Shown here: positions 30,046 through 41,100 of the stretch, one piece after another
Numbering within the stretch: the first letter of the stretch is position 1
How the letters are laid out: each line of letters begins with the position of its first letter
Origin: Isochrysis galbana
Taxonomy: Eukaryota; Haptophyta; Isochrysidales; Isochrysidaceae
Assembly (NCBI GenBank): GCA_018136815.1
Contig: CM030942.1
Location: forward strand, 1,303,797 to 1,367,796
DNA: 64,000 nucleotides
Direction of reading: 5' to 3'
Translations under genes and position numbers: made by a program
The notes under the pieces: generated by a model
What the model saw: only the letters and a program-made list of their open reading frames with translations
Databases searched by the model: none
What the model was told of the DNA's origin: nothing

Positions 30046-30933
30046 ATGGACCACCTCTCACGAGGAAGAGAAGACGGGGAGGCCCTCACAGGATGTGCGG
30101 TGCGGTCACGCTGCGCTGCCACTGAGAAGAGGATGAGCGCGGCGGCACGGCTGGCAGCGGCGACAATTGCCTTATCGCTTGTGCCCACACTATTTGACCG
30201 CTCCTCTCACCAGAAGAGCGCGTCCCCTACCGGCTCTGCCCCCGTTGCGTTGCTGGTGACCGCACATCCAGACGATGAGAGCATGTTCTTCGGGCCCACT
30301 CTCCGTGGACTTCGCGAAATGGGGCACGACATGTACCTGCTCTCGTTGACCACTGGCGACTCACAGGGGCTTGGACCGGTCCGCTCGCGCGAGCTCGACG
30401 CCGCAGCGCGCGAATGGGGTGTCAGTGAAGCAGTTGCGCTCGACCACCCGACATTCCGAGACGCTCTATCAGTCTGGGACATCACCGCAGCCTCAGCGGC
30501 AGTCGTATCCTACGCGTCGCGCATTCGCCGCCGATTGTCCATCATCGTAACCTTTGATTGGAACGGGATCTCTCATCATCCAGATCATCGTCACGCCCAC
30601 GAGGCTGTGATGGCCGCAGCGCACTCGCTCACCAGATTAGGGCGTAACGTGAAGATCTTACAACTACAATCTCAGGCGAGGCCGTTTGCCTTTTCTGGGG
30701 CTCTTGGGGTGGCCTTCCATCGCATAGGCCTCTCGGCTCTTTTCAATTCTGCGGATCGTCCCGCGCCAGTTCACATTTTCCATCAATGGTCAAGTGCTAA
30801 CGTCTATCGGTCAATGCAGCGCCACCATCGCTCACAATGGCGCTGGTTTCGAGTCATCCATGTGTTACTCTCACGCTATTCATACATCAATGAATTGGAA
30901 GACATGTTGACGCCATCCGCTCCTATCTTCTAG
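30046..30933 (+). CDS. PIGL: N-acetylglucosaminylphosphatidylinositol deacetylase (PIG-L/LmbE family)
   Basis: PIG-L removes the acetyl group from GlcNAc-PI in the second step of GPI-anchor synthesis at the ER. Single exon, 295 residues from 30046. The Met at 30133 gives 266 residues and places a hydrophobic helix (LAAATIALSLVPTLF) at the N-terminus, as in typical PIG-L proteins, so it may be the real start. The zinc-binding AHPDDE motif appears early in the domain, followed by TTGDSQGLG and SRELDAAAREWGV. The second motif HHPDH lies near the middle (DWNGISHHPDH, RHAHEAV). Length and motif order fit the eukaryotic enzyme. Confidence 0.9.
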   Translation: MDHLSRGREDGEALTGCAVRSRCAATEKRMSAAARLAAATIALSLVPTLFDRSSHQKSASPTGSAPVALLVTAHPDDESMFFGPTLRGLREMGHDMYLLSLTTGDSQGLGPVRSRELDAAAREWGVSEAVALDHPTFRDALSVWDITAASAAVVSYASRIRRRLSIIVTFDWNGISHHPDHRHAHEAVMAAAHSLTRLGRNVKILQLQSQARPFAFSGALGVAFHRIGLSALFNSADRPAPVHIFHQWSSANVYRSMQRHHRSQWRWFRVIHVLLSRYSYINELEDMLTPSAPIF

Positions 30934-32538
30934 TGTCCGAGTAACGAGATAGGCCTCAGGAAGGAGTTCGTCATCGGCGTGGCGTGGGGACCACCAATAG
31001 GGCGCTTTGGCTAAGTGTAGCTATGTGCCTTAAATGCTTGTATTGCGCTTCTCGCTTTGCTGGGATTCTAACGCCCAGCTATGGGCCCCCATACGCAGTC
31101 CACAGTGGCGCTCGACGGCGTGGATGTGTTGCAGTATTGTCTATTGCGAAGGAGCATGTGGATTGTGCTTGGGCGCCATGCGGCCGGGCCCATGCCATGC
31201 GCAGCAAAGAATATGAACATGCACTTTCTCATGTGTTGTGGTTGTTGTGGGCGGGTGTCCACGCGAGCGAGCGAGCGCGACCGCGATGAAGGGTTAGGCG
31301 CAAATATGAGTGAGCACTGCGGTGAAAACGTCGTGTGGATGTGGGGGAGCCACCGAGTTGATCACTGAGGAACAGAGAGCGCGGCCGGTTGTCGAATCCA
31401 TAGCCAGAGCTATTTGCTTTTCTCTGGGCGCCAACGATTCGATGGCTCAGTAGTCAGTAGTGCACAGCTGACGAATGAGTTTTGTTTTGAGGGCCTGTCT
31501 CAAGTGTACTCCATACTCCGCTCAACTAACTTCTGCTTACGTACTACTACGGTTGCGGGTAGGAGGAACGTCTCCATGCCGCATGCCGCATGCGACACGC
31601 ACTAATTATAGGGCGTGACTTTCCCCCCCGAGCCCCCCCGCTCTCCTCTCTCCCTCTTCCCTCCGTCCCGCGCGTACCGCTCCAGCCGGGATCCCTTCCT
31701 TCCCACGTCTCACGCGATCCCAACGGTTCCCTTGTTTCCTTGGTCGGCGAGGCCCGGAGTCTCCCGCGCTCGTCGCTCTCTCCGCCCCTCCAGCGCCCGA
31801 CCCCTTCCCCGTTCCATTAGTATTCCCCACTGTTTCTAGAGCGTTCCCGTGCCCCTCTCCGTCAGTTTTCTTTTGTTCTTTATTGTTTGTTTTAGCGCTC
31901 TCGCTCGGAAGCACCCCCTCGTGACTGCCCCTCTCCCCTCTCGTGTGTCCCCCCTCGCTCTGTCCGACATCATGCCCGCAGACCTGCTCCTCACGCCATG
32001 TAACAAGACCTGTCAAGACACCCCCGCGCCCACGTCACCCACTCCTTCTTTCTCCCTCCGTATGCCACACAGCACACAGCTCAAGTCCAAGCACCAAGCA
32101 CAAGCACCAGAAACTCACAACAGCACATGCACTCCCTCTTCACACTAATCTTATGATTGGTCGCCATGGAGGGGGGAGGGGGGCCTTGCGCCCCCCCCAC
32201 TCTCTCGACTCCCCTCATGCGGGGCGAGAACCATCCACCCCCTTCGGGTGCTGGAGAAGAAGAAGAAGAAGAAGAAGCCATAAGCTGCTAGCTTCGTGCT
32301 TCGTCTTCGTGAAGAGTTCATGGACGAAGCGGCGAAGCGGTCAGCGGTCAGCGGCTGCACTGGGACGGTGAATGCCGTCGGAGGGTTGAAGGTTTCGACT
32401 CTCCCTGCCCACCCGTGACTTTGTACTACGTACTACAAATCTATACGCTACAGAACATTCTACTACTAGCTACTAGTAGTACTTTTCATCTCTTTATACT
32501 AACATAATAACACACTTGAAAACAAAACGGACCGCTTG
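30934..32538. other. Long intergenic region, no gene seen
   Basis: About 1.6 kb. Holds C/T-rich DNA (31615-31960), a GAA run at about 32253-32277, and CTAC/GTAC words at about 32424-32485. Several frames here are open only from non-ATG codons or are low complexity. No gene is supported. Confidence 0.4.
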
Positions 32539-33906
32539 ATGCGGCTGTTCGCTGGTGTTAGGAGTAGCTGTACGAGTACGAAACGATCCTCTCTCTCCCT
32601 CTCTCCGCGCCTGGCATCTTCCGTCGCTCTCCGCCCACCTGGTGGGTCTGTACGGACAGGCGCCTCGACCAGCTGGGCAATGGCCGAAGAGCTGGTCCGA
32701 GAGTACGTGGATTTGATCATCCGGCGGACCGTCGACGCCGTCGCAACCCCAAGCCAAAACGAGCACAGCAGCGCGAGTGGGCCGCGTGGAGACGCTCTGC
32801 CATCACGAGCGCGCCAAGAAACGGAGAGACTGCGGCCTCAAGCAATCGTGCAGCCCATCGCCAACGGGGTTGGACTGTGCGGTTCCTTTGCCGCAGGGCG
32901 CGGCGCCGTATGGAGACGCATTGAGCGTCCAGGCATGCGGCATTACTACTACAACGAAGAGCTCGGTGAAAGCCGGTGGGAGCGTCCTGACATAGAGAAA
33001 CCCAACGTTGTGCTGAGCCAGGAGACCCCTTCAATGACAGTCGCGTCGAAATGGCCCTCAACCACAGTGTCATTGCCGGCGATTGAAGCCGACATCCTCG
33101 ACGTTGCTAGAGACTATGCAGAGCGGCAGCAGCCTCCTGGTCTACAGTTGCCGCTACTATCATTTCAAGGCCGTTCAGGAAAATCCAAGCCACTTCAGAA
33201 GTGTAGGTCAGACGCCGACGGGACGTCAGGAGACGTGCAGGCGTTAATTAATAAGTTGGGCATGCAAGACTTACTCCCGCAAAGTGCGCGCCGTGCAGAT
33301 ACGTCCCAACAGCCACCAATGACACCGGCACCTGCCTCTGCACGGAACGCAATCTATGCAGAACAGCCTCATCATGATGCTCGACCTCGAGATCGGCGAC
33401 GAGAGCCACAGCTCCCTCCCCATATGTCTACCATCGCTCATCTTGGTCGCAAGCTCCCGTTAGGTCTTCCGCAGAAGCTCGAGGTTTCCCGTAATGACAC
33501 TCTCTTCCACATCCGGACCAAAGAGTACGTCGCATCAAAGCTCGAGGCGACATTAAACGATCCTACTTACAAAGGCTTCGTTCATCGCAACATCGATGGC
33601 GTCGCCAAATGGGAGCCAGAGGAGAGGATAAAGGATATCCGCGCTCGTGCTGAGCAAAAGGACGCGCTGCTTCGCCGTGCTGCTGAGCGTCACGCTGCAA
33701 TCCTTCGTGAGAAAGAGAAAGTGCACCGCGAAAGGATAGCTTCGACGTTGCCACCGGTGCCTCAAAATTCGAAGAAAGGGATCAGAAGAGCTGACGGATT
33801 TGCAGAGCCAACTAGAGATTTGAGCAGACCGTTGTCGCCTAGCGCTGCGAGTTCAGACCGACATCGCGCCCGGTTGCTTGCCGCAGAGATTAGACGACTC
33901 AGCTAA
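32539..33906 (+). CDS. WW-domain protein, hypothetical
   Basis: Single exon, 455 residues from the ATG at 32539; the Met at 32680 (MAEELVREYVDLI) is a good alternative start. A WW domain is clear at about residues 133-162 (VWRRIERPG, HYYYNEE, SRWERPD), with its two tryptophans and central aromatic triplet. WW domains bind Pro-rich peptides. The C-terminal third is basic and helical (EPEERIKDIRARAEQKDALLRRAAERH), probably coiled coil. The N-terminal segment AEELVREYVDLIIRRTVDAV resembles helices seen in some cilium-associated proteins, but I do not claim a function. Confidence 0.75.
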   Translation: MRLFAGVRSSCTSTKRSSLSLSPRLASSVALRPPGGSVRTGASTSWAMAEELVREYVDLIIRRTVDAVATPSQNEHSSASGPRGDALPSRARQETERLRPQAIVQPIANGVGLCGSFAAGRGAVWRRIERPGMRHYYYNEELGESRWERPDIEKPNVVLSQETPSMTVASKWPSTTVSLPAIEADILDVARDYAERQQPPGLQLPLLSFQGRSGKSKPLQKCRSDADGTSGDVQALINKLGMQDLLPQSARRADTSQQPPMTPAPASARNAIYAEQPHHDARPRDRRREPQLPPHMSTIAHLGRKLPLGLPQKLEVSRNDTLFHIRTKEYVASKLEATLNDPTYKGFVHRNIDGVAKWEPEERIKDIRARAEQKDALLRRAAERHAAILREKEKVHRERIASTLPPVPQNSKKGIRRADGFAEPTRDLSRPLSPSAASSDRHRARLLAAEIRRLS

Positions 33907-34626
33907 CACCTGAGCTCGAGTGCCCATTGCTTTGGAGGGGTCGATTCTGCCCTCCAAAGCGCGACTCGAGGTCCTAGGGTATCAATCGCTGTGAGATGGC
34001 GGCGAGGCAGACCTCCAAAAGATCCCAGAGTGAGCTCTCTCTCGGCTCACGTCACGCTTGCTAACGGCGTTCATCAAGTGCTGATGCGCCCTTTCGAAGC
34101 AAGGTTCCAGAGCAAATACTTGACTATTGCAAACAAATACTTGATGCATTAGACGAGCGGTGCATGCACTGGTCGCGCGCATCAGAATTGTGCGTTGCAT
34201 TTGCTCAGAATTCACCATTAGGACACGATCGGTAGCACAAATAGGGCACATAAAGGCATTTCATCAAGGCCCTGAAACTCACGGCCACCGAAAGTTTTTG
34301 CCGGTCTTCCGTTGTAGGCATGGGAATGTGCATGGCGGAAGTGTTGCTTGCTCGTTGTTGTCGGGTTGCAATCCGCAATGGGCCCACACTTTGCTTTAAC
34401 GGCATATGACAAGAACGGGGAAGCAGGCATGCGCTGTGCGCGCAGTCCACGCATGGCAGGCTGCAAATGCGCCGGCATTAGCCTAGTTTAGGATCTCATG
34501 GCCCGAACCATTCTGCAGCACCACGTTCCCGCCCATGTGACCTGATGGCACATAGAAATCTGCATAGATTCTGTCATTGAATCGTGGCTGACGACCGACG
34601 CTGACGGAAAGCATGCTTCTCTATGA
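33907..34626. other. Intergenic region, no gene seen
   Basis: Between the WW-domain gene and the retroelement. Frames are short and overlap on both strands. Confidence 0.4.
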
Positions 34627-36145
34627 TGCTCCAACAAAACTATTGTTATAGTTTTAGCGATGGAGCGCGCGCCGACCGCTCCCCTCTCCCAGCCCCCCGC
34701 CGTCACGACGCCCCAACGGGGCCGCCCCAAGCCGCCGGAGCCGAAGCGCTCGCAGGCCTCAGCACCGCCTGACAACGACGTCGAGATGGCGCCGCCACCC
34801 TCGCCTCCCAGGCAGCCACAGAAGCAGGGAGCAGGCAAAGTCCTGTTCCCTGCTGACAAGCAGAACCTGACTCAGGCTCAGAACGCCAGCGCCGCCGGGC
34901 AGCCACCCACTCAAGGACTCCCCATGGGGTGTGGCAGCTCTGGCCTGCCACCCCCATGGCGGTAACTCCTACCATCTGTGCACCCCTCGGGGGTGGGCAC
35001 ATGACACAACAAACAATCACTGGAGCTTTTGCTCCCTCCAACCAACAGCCAAATCCTCCACCTAAGTCGTACGCGCAAGCCGCACATGGACACAAAGGGA
35101 AAGAGCCACAACAGCAAGCCCAGCAGCCACCAGCTCAACAGCCACAGCCGCAGTCACGCAAGCGGGCCGACCCCCAGTCGGACCCAAAACCGACTCCAAA
35201 CAACACCACCTCATTTGCTTCTCCTCCACCAGATGAGGAAGAAGAACCCGAAGACACTCCCTTCTTCATTCAGCTAGCCCAGCTAGCTGAGGACAAGAAG
35301 GATATCAAAAGCGAAGATGTAGCCACATTCATGAAATTCCTACTCTCTAGGCTAGAAGGCCTAGACGCCACTCCAGACGGAATGGATAAGGGCCGAAAGG
35401 GCCCTTGGATCTTTTACGTCGATGACGACGCACACGACCAATTCAAGGCCGCCTACGGCGACAAGCTTCAAACAGTACTCTCGGGAGTCCCGCACGAATT
35501 TGGAGTCACCTATGGCGCGCTAGCCGACTCAGCACCGCGCAAATCTAGCGCGGTCCGCTCCTCCCTCAAAGAGGTCGCCACGTACATCGTGTTCCGCATC
35601 TTCGACCCGGTTAAGGCGTACAAAACTAAGACTCGACATTTGGCTAGCGCATTGGAGCGCGAAGGTTTCCATGTCCTTAGGGGCAACCAACAACGCGTCA
35701 AAACCTCGCTTGAGGGAATCACGAAGGTCGAGGCGGGTAAACGCCCGATTTGGCACTTCTACGTATACACGGACACTACTGCCCTAGGCCATCGCTTCCC
35801 GCGGACTTTCCACGTGACCCTCGATGATGGGGAGAATTTCAACTTGGACTACGCGGTCCGCTCCTCGGTGGAATGCGTGACGCCGGAAGGCGACATTGCC
35901 ATACACGGCGCCCCAGGAGGTTGCAAAGGGTACGATAAGCCGTGGGCTATCTCATATCTGCGCAAGAATCAAGTCAGTTTTCGCCAATGCACATGCGAGC
36001 AAGACAAAGCAAAAGCGGAGCAACGCAAACGCCAACGCGAGATAAGCAACGCCATGGACTACAGGGCCCTTATGGGCCTTGGAGCGGCGGCACCTTGCCG
36101 CCGATTCATGGCGGGCGAATGCAAGAACAATCGCATGAAAGGGCA
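34627..36145 (+). mobile_element. Retroelement ORF1-like coding region (family A), broken
   Basis: A hairpin (AAAACTAT/ATAGTTTT, 34636-34655) precedes an ATG at 34660 and the frame MERAPTAPLSQPP, which ends at 34965. A second overlapping frame (about 34929 on) carries the main body, so a frameshift or slippage near 34930-34965 may separate them. The body is Gln/Pro-rich, then acidic, then a folded domain (LRGNQQRVKTSLEGITKVEAGKR, FHVTLDDGENFNLDYAVRSS, IHGAPGGCKGY) followed by a basic helix and a CCCH-like knuckle (PCRRFMAGECKNNRMKGH, about 36090-36145). A relative of the folded block lies at 56959-57451. Nucleic-acid-binding ORF1 is inferred. No reverse transcriptase follows here because other repeats take over near 36150. 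Confidence 0.6.
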
Positions 36146-36339
36146 CACCGTCCTTAGTTTAAGGACAGAACTTTCTAACCGATATGCGGTCTATCCTTTT
36201 GTGGATGGTGGCCGCCATTCTCGTGTATCCAACGTTCGGCCCCAGGCGCATCGTGTGGTGTGCGTCTCGAAACTTGTGCGGCTGAAAGGTCTGAACGTGC
36301 GCGGCGCGATGTGTCCACCGTGGATATTAATATTGAAAG

Positions 36340-36402
36340 TTGGCAAACATTCGATGGCTCCATTTGAGTGATGTCCCGGGATTCCGACGGAACGCGACCT
36401 TT
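36340..36402 (-). repeat. Terminus of a GTTCCGTC-type DNA element
   Basis: Reads, on the minus strand, GGTCGCGTTCCGTCGGAATC then GGGACATCACTCAAATGGAG, matching in order the terminal words of the 7067-7392 element. It cuts off the retroelement ORF1 body on its 3' side. Confidence 0.6.
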
Positions 36403-37535
36403 TCTGCACCCCCACTCCCCCGGCCCTGCCCCCCCTCCCCCCCCCCCCGCCATCAGGCGGCTCCCGCCGCCGCCCACTTGTAGGCACAGGAGGACGGGGG
36501 GAAATGATCACCGGGGGCGGCGCGGGCCACCGGACCATATCTAAAATAAAATAATTAATGTTATATCCTAGCCAACCCCACTAGCTAATTGGACACAACT
36601 TTTCCGTCCCGGAATCCCGCCATGCCTGACAAGCCAGGTGTCCGAGTGCTACCGGGAGGAGGGGGCACTGCCCCCTCCCCTCGATATTTGTCCTCCCCCC
36701 AGTGCACGCACCGACCCCGCGCACCCCAGCACGTCCTCTCCTCGAGTCCACGCTGGGGGAAAACCCCTTGCGGGTAAAAGCAACGCAAGGGGGGGGGGGG
36801 GGGGGCCTTCGTGAGATAGGAGCCCAGAAGCGCTAATCTCTCCTCGCTGAAGCGAGTGCGGCTGCGGCGAGCCGCGGCCCTGCTTCCCTCCTGGTTCTGG
36901 TGCCCCCGTCTTCTCTTACCCAAACGGGGCGAGAAGACACGTAAACGCCGGAGGGGAGAGCTGCCACTCCCCCCTCCCCTCCCTCTTCCCTCCTCCTCCT
37001 CTCTTCCCTGCGGCTCTAGCCATGGCGCGCGCCTGCGGCCCCTCTTCAGGTCCCCAGGAGGCCGGCAGGGGCCTGGGAGCGCAGCTCAGGGGGCAGGTCA
37101 GGCTGGGGTATGGCCCTGGCCCCTGCTACCTCTCCCTCGCTGGCTCTCGAGCCCCTGCCAATCGACTGGAGCTGGCTGAGGGGTCCTGATTGATCAGGGG
37201 GGGCCAGGGGGAGGAGGGGCTGGTCAGAGGGATGGGCAGGCCACGACGGGCCAAGGCGAGCGAGTCAGGCGGGCCTGCTGTGGGGAGAGGAATGAGTCAG
37301 CATGGCTGTGTGCTCCTGGCAAGCCATCAGGCGTGCCAGGAGAGTGGGTGGTTCCTCCCCCATGGCAGGGCGAGGAGTGGAGAGAGAGGGGGGCTCGTGC
37401 CCCCCCATGGGCGAACTAAGTATAAACTTAGTGACCGGACCATATCAAAGCCCTTTATCCCTATCCCCCTACGTAGTGCACAAGGGGAGTCGCCTAATGG
37501 CGGGGGGAGAAGCAGGGCCGGGGAAGTGGGGGTCT
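36403..37535. repeat. Inverted-repeat unit split by a non-LTR insertion
   Basis: 36403-36455 and 37488-37535 are inverted relatives (CCCCCACT.CCCCGGCCCTGC... and GCCAT.AGGCG.CTCC). The loop between them holds the 892-bp insertion at 36542-37433. Without the insert the unit would be about 230 bp. Confidence 0.6.
36542..37433 (-). mobile_element. Non-LTR (SINE-like or internally deleted LINE) insertion, copy 1
   Basis: Flanked by the 13-bp direct repeat ACCGGACCATATC at 36529-36541 and 37434-37446, a target-site duplication. On the minus strand it starts with a hairpin (AACTAAGT...ACTTAGT, 37414-37432) directly at the duplication and ends in an AT-rich tail (TAATTATTTTATTTTA). 54389-55277 is an inverted copy with its own, different duplication. 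A G run (about 36789-36808) varies between copies. There is no reverse transcriptase, so it must be mobilised in trans. Confidence 0.85.
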
Positions 37536-38145
37536 CATAGAAAGTTTTTGCTGCGTGCAAAGAAAGTAGTGTGTCCACGGCCGCGTGTGAGGTGAGAATA
37601 TTTAAAGGTTTATTTACATGACTAGCCGCTCGATTCACATCACTGGGGGCTGCACCACTCCGGGAGGGCGGGTCGTTCGACACAAACTGGTCGACACAGC
37701 AAGGTATGGTCGGAGTCGATTCTAAACGCGGCCCCCACGCCTCCCCGTTGTCTCCTTCCTCCTGATCGGGCGGTAGCCTATTGAGCGCCCCCCTCAGGCT
37801 AGTCTAGAGACCAACCCAAAGCCACGTGTGTCGATACACATGAAAGGTATCCCGCCGAAGATTGGCGATTAGCTCCTCGCTTGCGCTTAACAAAGTGGTA
37901 CGCGGCTTGTCGTTGATGAATGCGCAGCAAGTGCAGATGGAGGCAAACGAGGGTGGAGTCCAATGCACGGATGGAAGAAATGACCCGAATCGGACGTTCT
38001 TGGAAGTCGTGAGTCATACAACACTGCTGATGCGGCATTCTTAGTATGATGCGTAATGAAGACGGTCCAAGCGGGAGCAAGGCCACTCGTGGAGCCTCGC
38101 GAATGCCGAAAATAAGTCACCTGGGCTTCCAAACCACTCATGTCA
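37536..38145. other. Intergenic region, no gene seen
   Basis: 3' flank of the condensin gene; no supported gene. Confidence 0.4.
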
Positions 38146-41100
38146 TCATGCAACGGCATCAAAAACACCTTGTGCTAGTGGCGATGGGCACACATTCCAC
38201 TGACGAGCCGGCATCGGCTCTTTGAAGGGCGATCGCAGCACCTCGCCAGCGCTAACACCTTTGGTCGCCTTTTGGAAAGGTGCAACCCCGCGATTGACAG
38301 CCGATCCCATCGGTCGCGAGGTGCCGAGTGGCTTGTTGGAACCACCACTGCCAATTAGGCTTGTACGCTTGGAGCGGAGCTTCGGTATAGCCATAGAACC
38401 CCGGAGGCGGTCTGGAGTCGGCACGGCATGTGCGGATATCGAATCTGATTCACGGCGACCACGGATGCTTTCGGCGGATTTTCCTGGCGTACGTACTCCG
38501 GAGTTGATACGACGGCCATTCATCGACCCGGTTGACGACCGGCGGCCATTGGCTGGAGTGATAGATGCAAAAGCACGGGTGGATGCATGGTCTGAGGCCA
38601 GCTGCCGCATGTCGTACTCGACCTCTGCTGCCAATTGCTTGTCGCGCGAGAGAATTTCGTTTAGATGGGCCTTGTGGTCTCGGAGCAGCTCGCGGAGAAA
38701 TAGAAAAACATCCCGTAAAAGTGGCGAGCGGTACTTCTCGAGGTAGCGCTTGAGCTCGATCACGATGGGCACAATTGATTCAACAGTCGCCTTCCGTGCA
38801 ACAACTGTGAGTACTTTCCCCTTGGCCGCCGCAGCGGCTGATGATGCAGTACCTTGCACTGGTGTTTCCTCGGCGTCGTCTGCGCCACCACCGCCGCTAG
38901 CGTTGGAAACCTTAGCCTCTTTGCACGCGAGCAGCCGGAGAGAGTCGGCTAACACGTTGTGCGCAGGTTCGAGTCGCATCTGCAAATGCAACAAGATTCT
39001 TGGTCAGACTCACAATAAATGCACTTGCAGCACAAGCATCGATTGTGAGCAGAATGAAACATAGCACATTTGGACAAAGGTACCTGGCCATCAAGCACAG
39101 GCGCGAGAACCTCATGGCACAACTTGGCCGTGACCTGAAGACCGCAGGAGGGTGCAGCTATATCACACTTGAGGCGTGTGCGTCATCTTTCTGGCTCTCC
39201 TAGCACTTAAGGTTGCTCAACCGCAGACAGCTGCTCATCCACATGTTGGATCCCCATATTCAAGGCGATCAAACCTGCAATTTGTGCTCGTCGGCCATGG
39301 AAGCGAGCAGGCCCCGAAGGATGTTGAGGCGGTGTGGCTGTCGTTCGGAGCCAACCATTTCATAGGAAGCTCGCTCGTCAGCCGGCAATGGTGTTGAGTG
39401 TTGTGGGTGCTCGAGGCAACCATTTAATTGGAAGAGGAGCGGAACAAATGAATTAAATGCAAGGAGAGGAGAGCGCGGGAGGAGCATGTCGAAAAGGCAT
39501 GATCGAGCCATTTCGCGAAGGGTCGGCTGAGGCAAGACCGGAGCAATCGGGGCGTCATTCGCGGGTCGAGTTCTAGCAAACACGGCCAAGGCGCAGGGCG
39601 TGGTGCACATTACCTCGCAATACCACGCCTTCAGTCACCCAGATTAGTCTGGGCGATGGTGCGAGCGCGCAAACATGCTAGCAACCCCCTCCTCGCGCGC
39701 GCATGTTTTACCTCATGATCGACCAGTGCGACGCAGAAAGCCCGCAGCAGACTCGGGCGCCACTTGATGTAGTCTTCAAGAAGCAGCTGGGTGAGCAGCA
39801 CAACGGCATGATGTCGCACGAGCGGTGAAGGATCCGTGACGGCGAGCGCAATGGTTGGTAAATGACGGTCGAACAGCGCCGTGTGCGCTTTCACCAAGTC
39901 AAAGAGGACTATCAGCGCGTTGTTGCGTACAGCCGGCTGCGTGTTGGAGCTCAGCTCTCGCATGAACATGGGCAGCAACCGGTCCGCTAGAGCTGGCGAG
40001 CCTAGGCAGAATTTGCCAAGCGCAACGAAGGCGCTTGCCGAAACAGCGGGATCGCACTGCCCCTTCGCTAAGTGCGTGGCTGCCGCAACCACAGCCGAGG
40101 TCGGGGCCGAAAATTTGGCCCCCGGCGAGGCGAGAGAGAGGGCGAGTGTGAGCTCACCGTATACGACCAGTGCCAGATGAAGCTCTCGCAGAAAAGCGGG
40201 ACCCATGTCTGAGCGCTTCTCCGCATTACAGATGGTGGCAGCACATGACTCACGGAGCTCGGTTACCCACTTGTCCGACTTACCGAGCCCACCGAGAGCG
40301 CACGCAGTTTGAGTCACCAGCGCCACAGTCTCCGGCGTGCCCTCCCTCTTTCTCACTTGACCCAGTAGCTCGGCGAAAAGTTCGGCCGCCGACTTGTCCG
40401 GGAGACCGCCCCGTTTGGAGATGCACAATATGACCCGAAGAGCGCCGGTCACATCAGTAGTATGCGTGGAATCTCGCCACAGGGTAAGGAGCCGGGACAC
40501 ATCCACGGGCTCCTTTCTGCCGTTCTTGGGCGCCTTTTGCGCGAGCTCCAAGAGGATAGCCCATAGCGCATCGCGAGCGTAGCGCACGTCACCACTTGAC
40601 ACGGGTCGAATATCGCAGGAGAGCAACGAGAGCACGATTGTGGCGAGCTGCGAGGGTAGGCGCGAGCGAGCTGACAGGACAGCTATTGCTTGCTGCAAAT
40701 GAGGCAGCGACTGTGGCCGAATGGACGCTACTAGCAACCAAAATGGATCATCGTCGTTAGTCGTCGACACTGGCACCGAGCCTGCGCGGTGGGCAGCTAG
40801 TGGCTCGACGATGATCTCCTCGATTGCGTCGACGGCGGCGTCACTCACTGACGTCTCCGCATCTCGTGAGAGCGGCAGCACGCCCTCCAGCCAGACTTGC
40901 CGGGCAACAGCGGACGTCGGGTCATGTTGCAGCAGTGCAGTAAGCGAGCGGGCCGCCTGCTTACGGATAGACGGCGAGGAGTCTTGGCAGCGCTCGCAGA
41001 TCAGCTGGAGCTGAGATCGCGAGAGCCCGACGCCACTCGCCACGCCCCACGCCTCCAGAGCTTGCAGGGCAACCCTACGCACAGCTGGGCGCTCGTCTGC

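Noticed and set aside
31849-32148. 99-codon frame with signal-like start
   Set aside because: Begins with GTG, no ATG, low complexity; not supported.
38960-38975. GGTTCGAGTC resembling a tRNA B box
   Set aside because: Lies inside NCAPD3 coding sequence with no cloverleaf around it. No tRNA or rRNA gene was found in the window.
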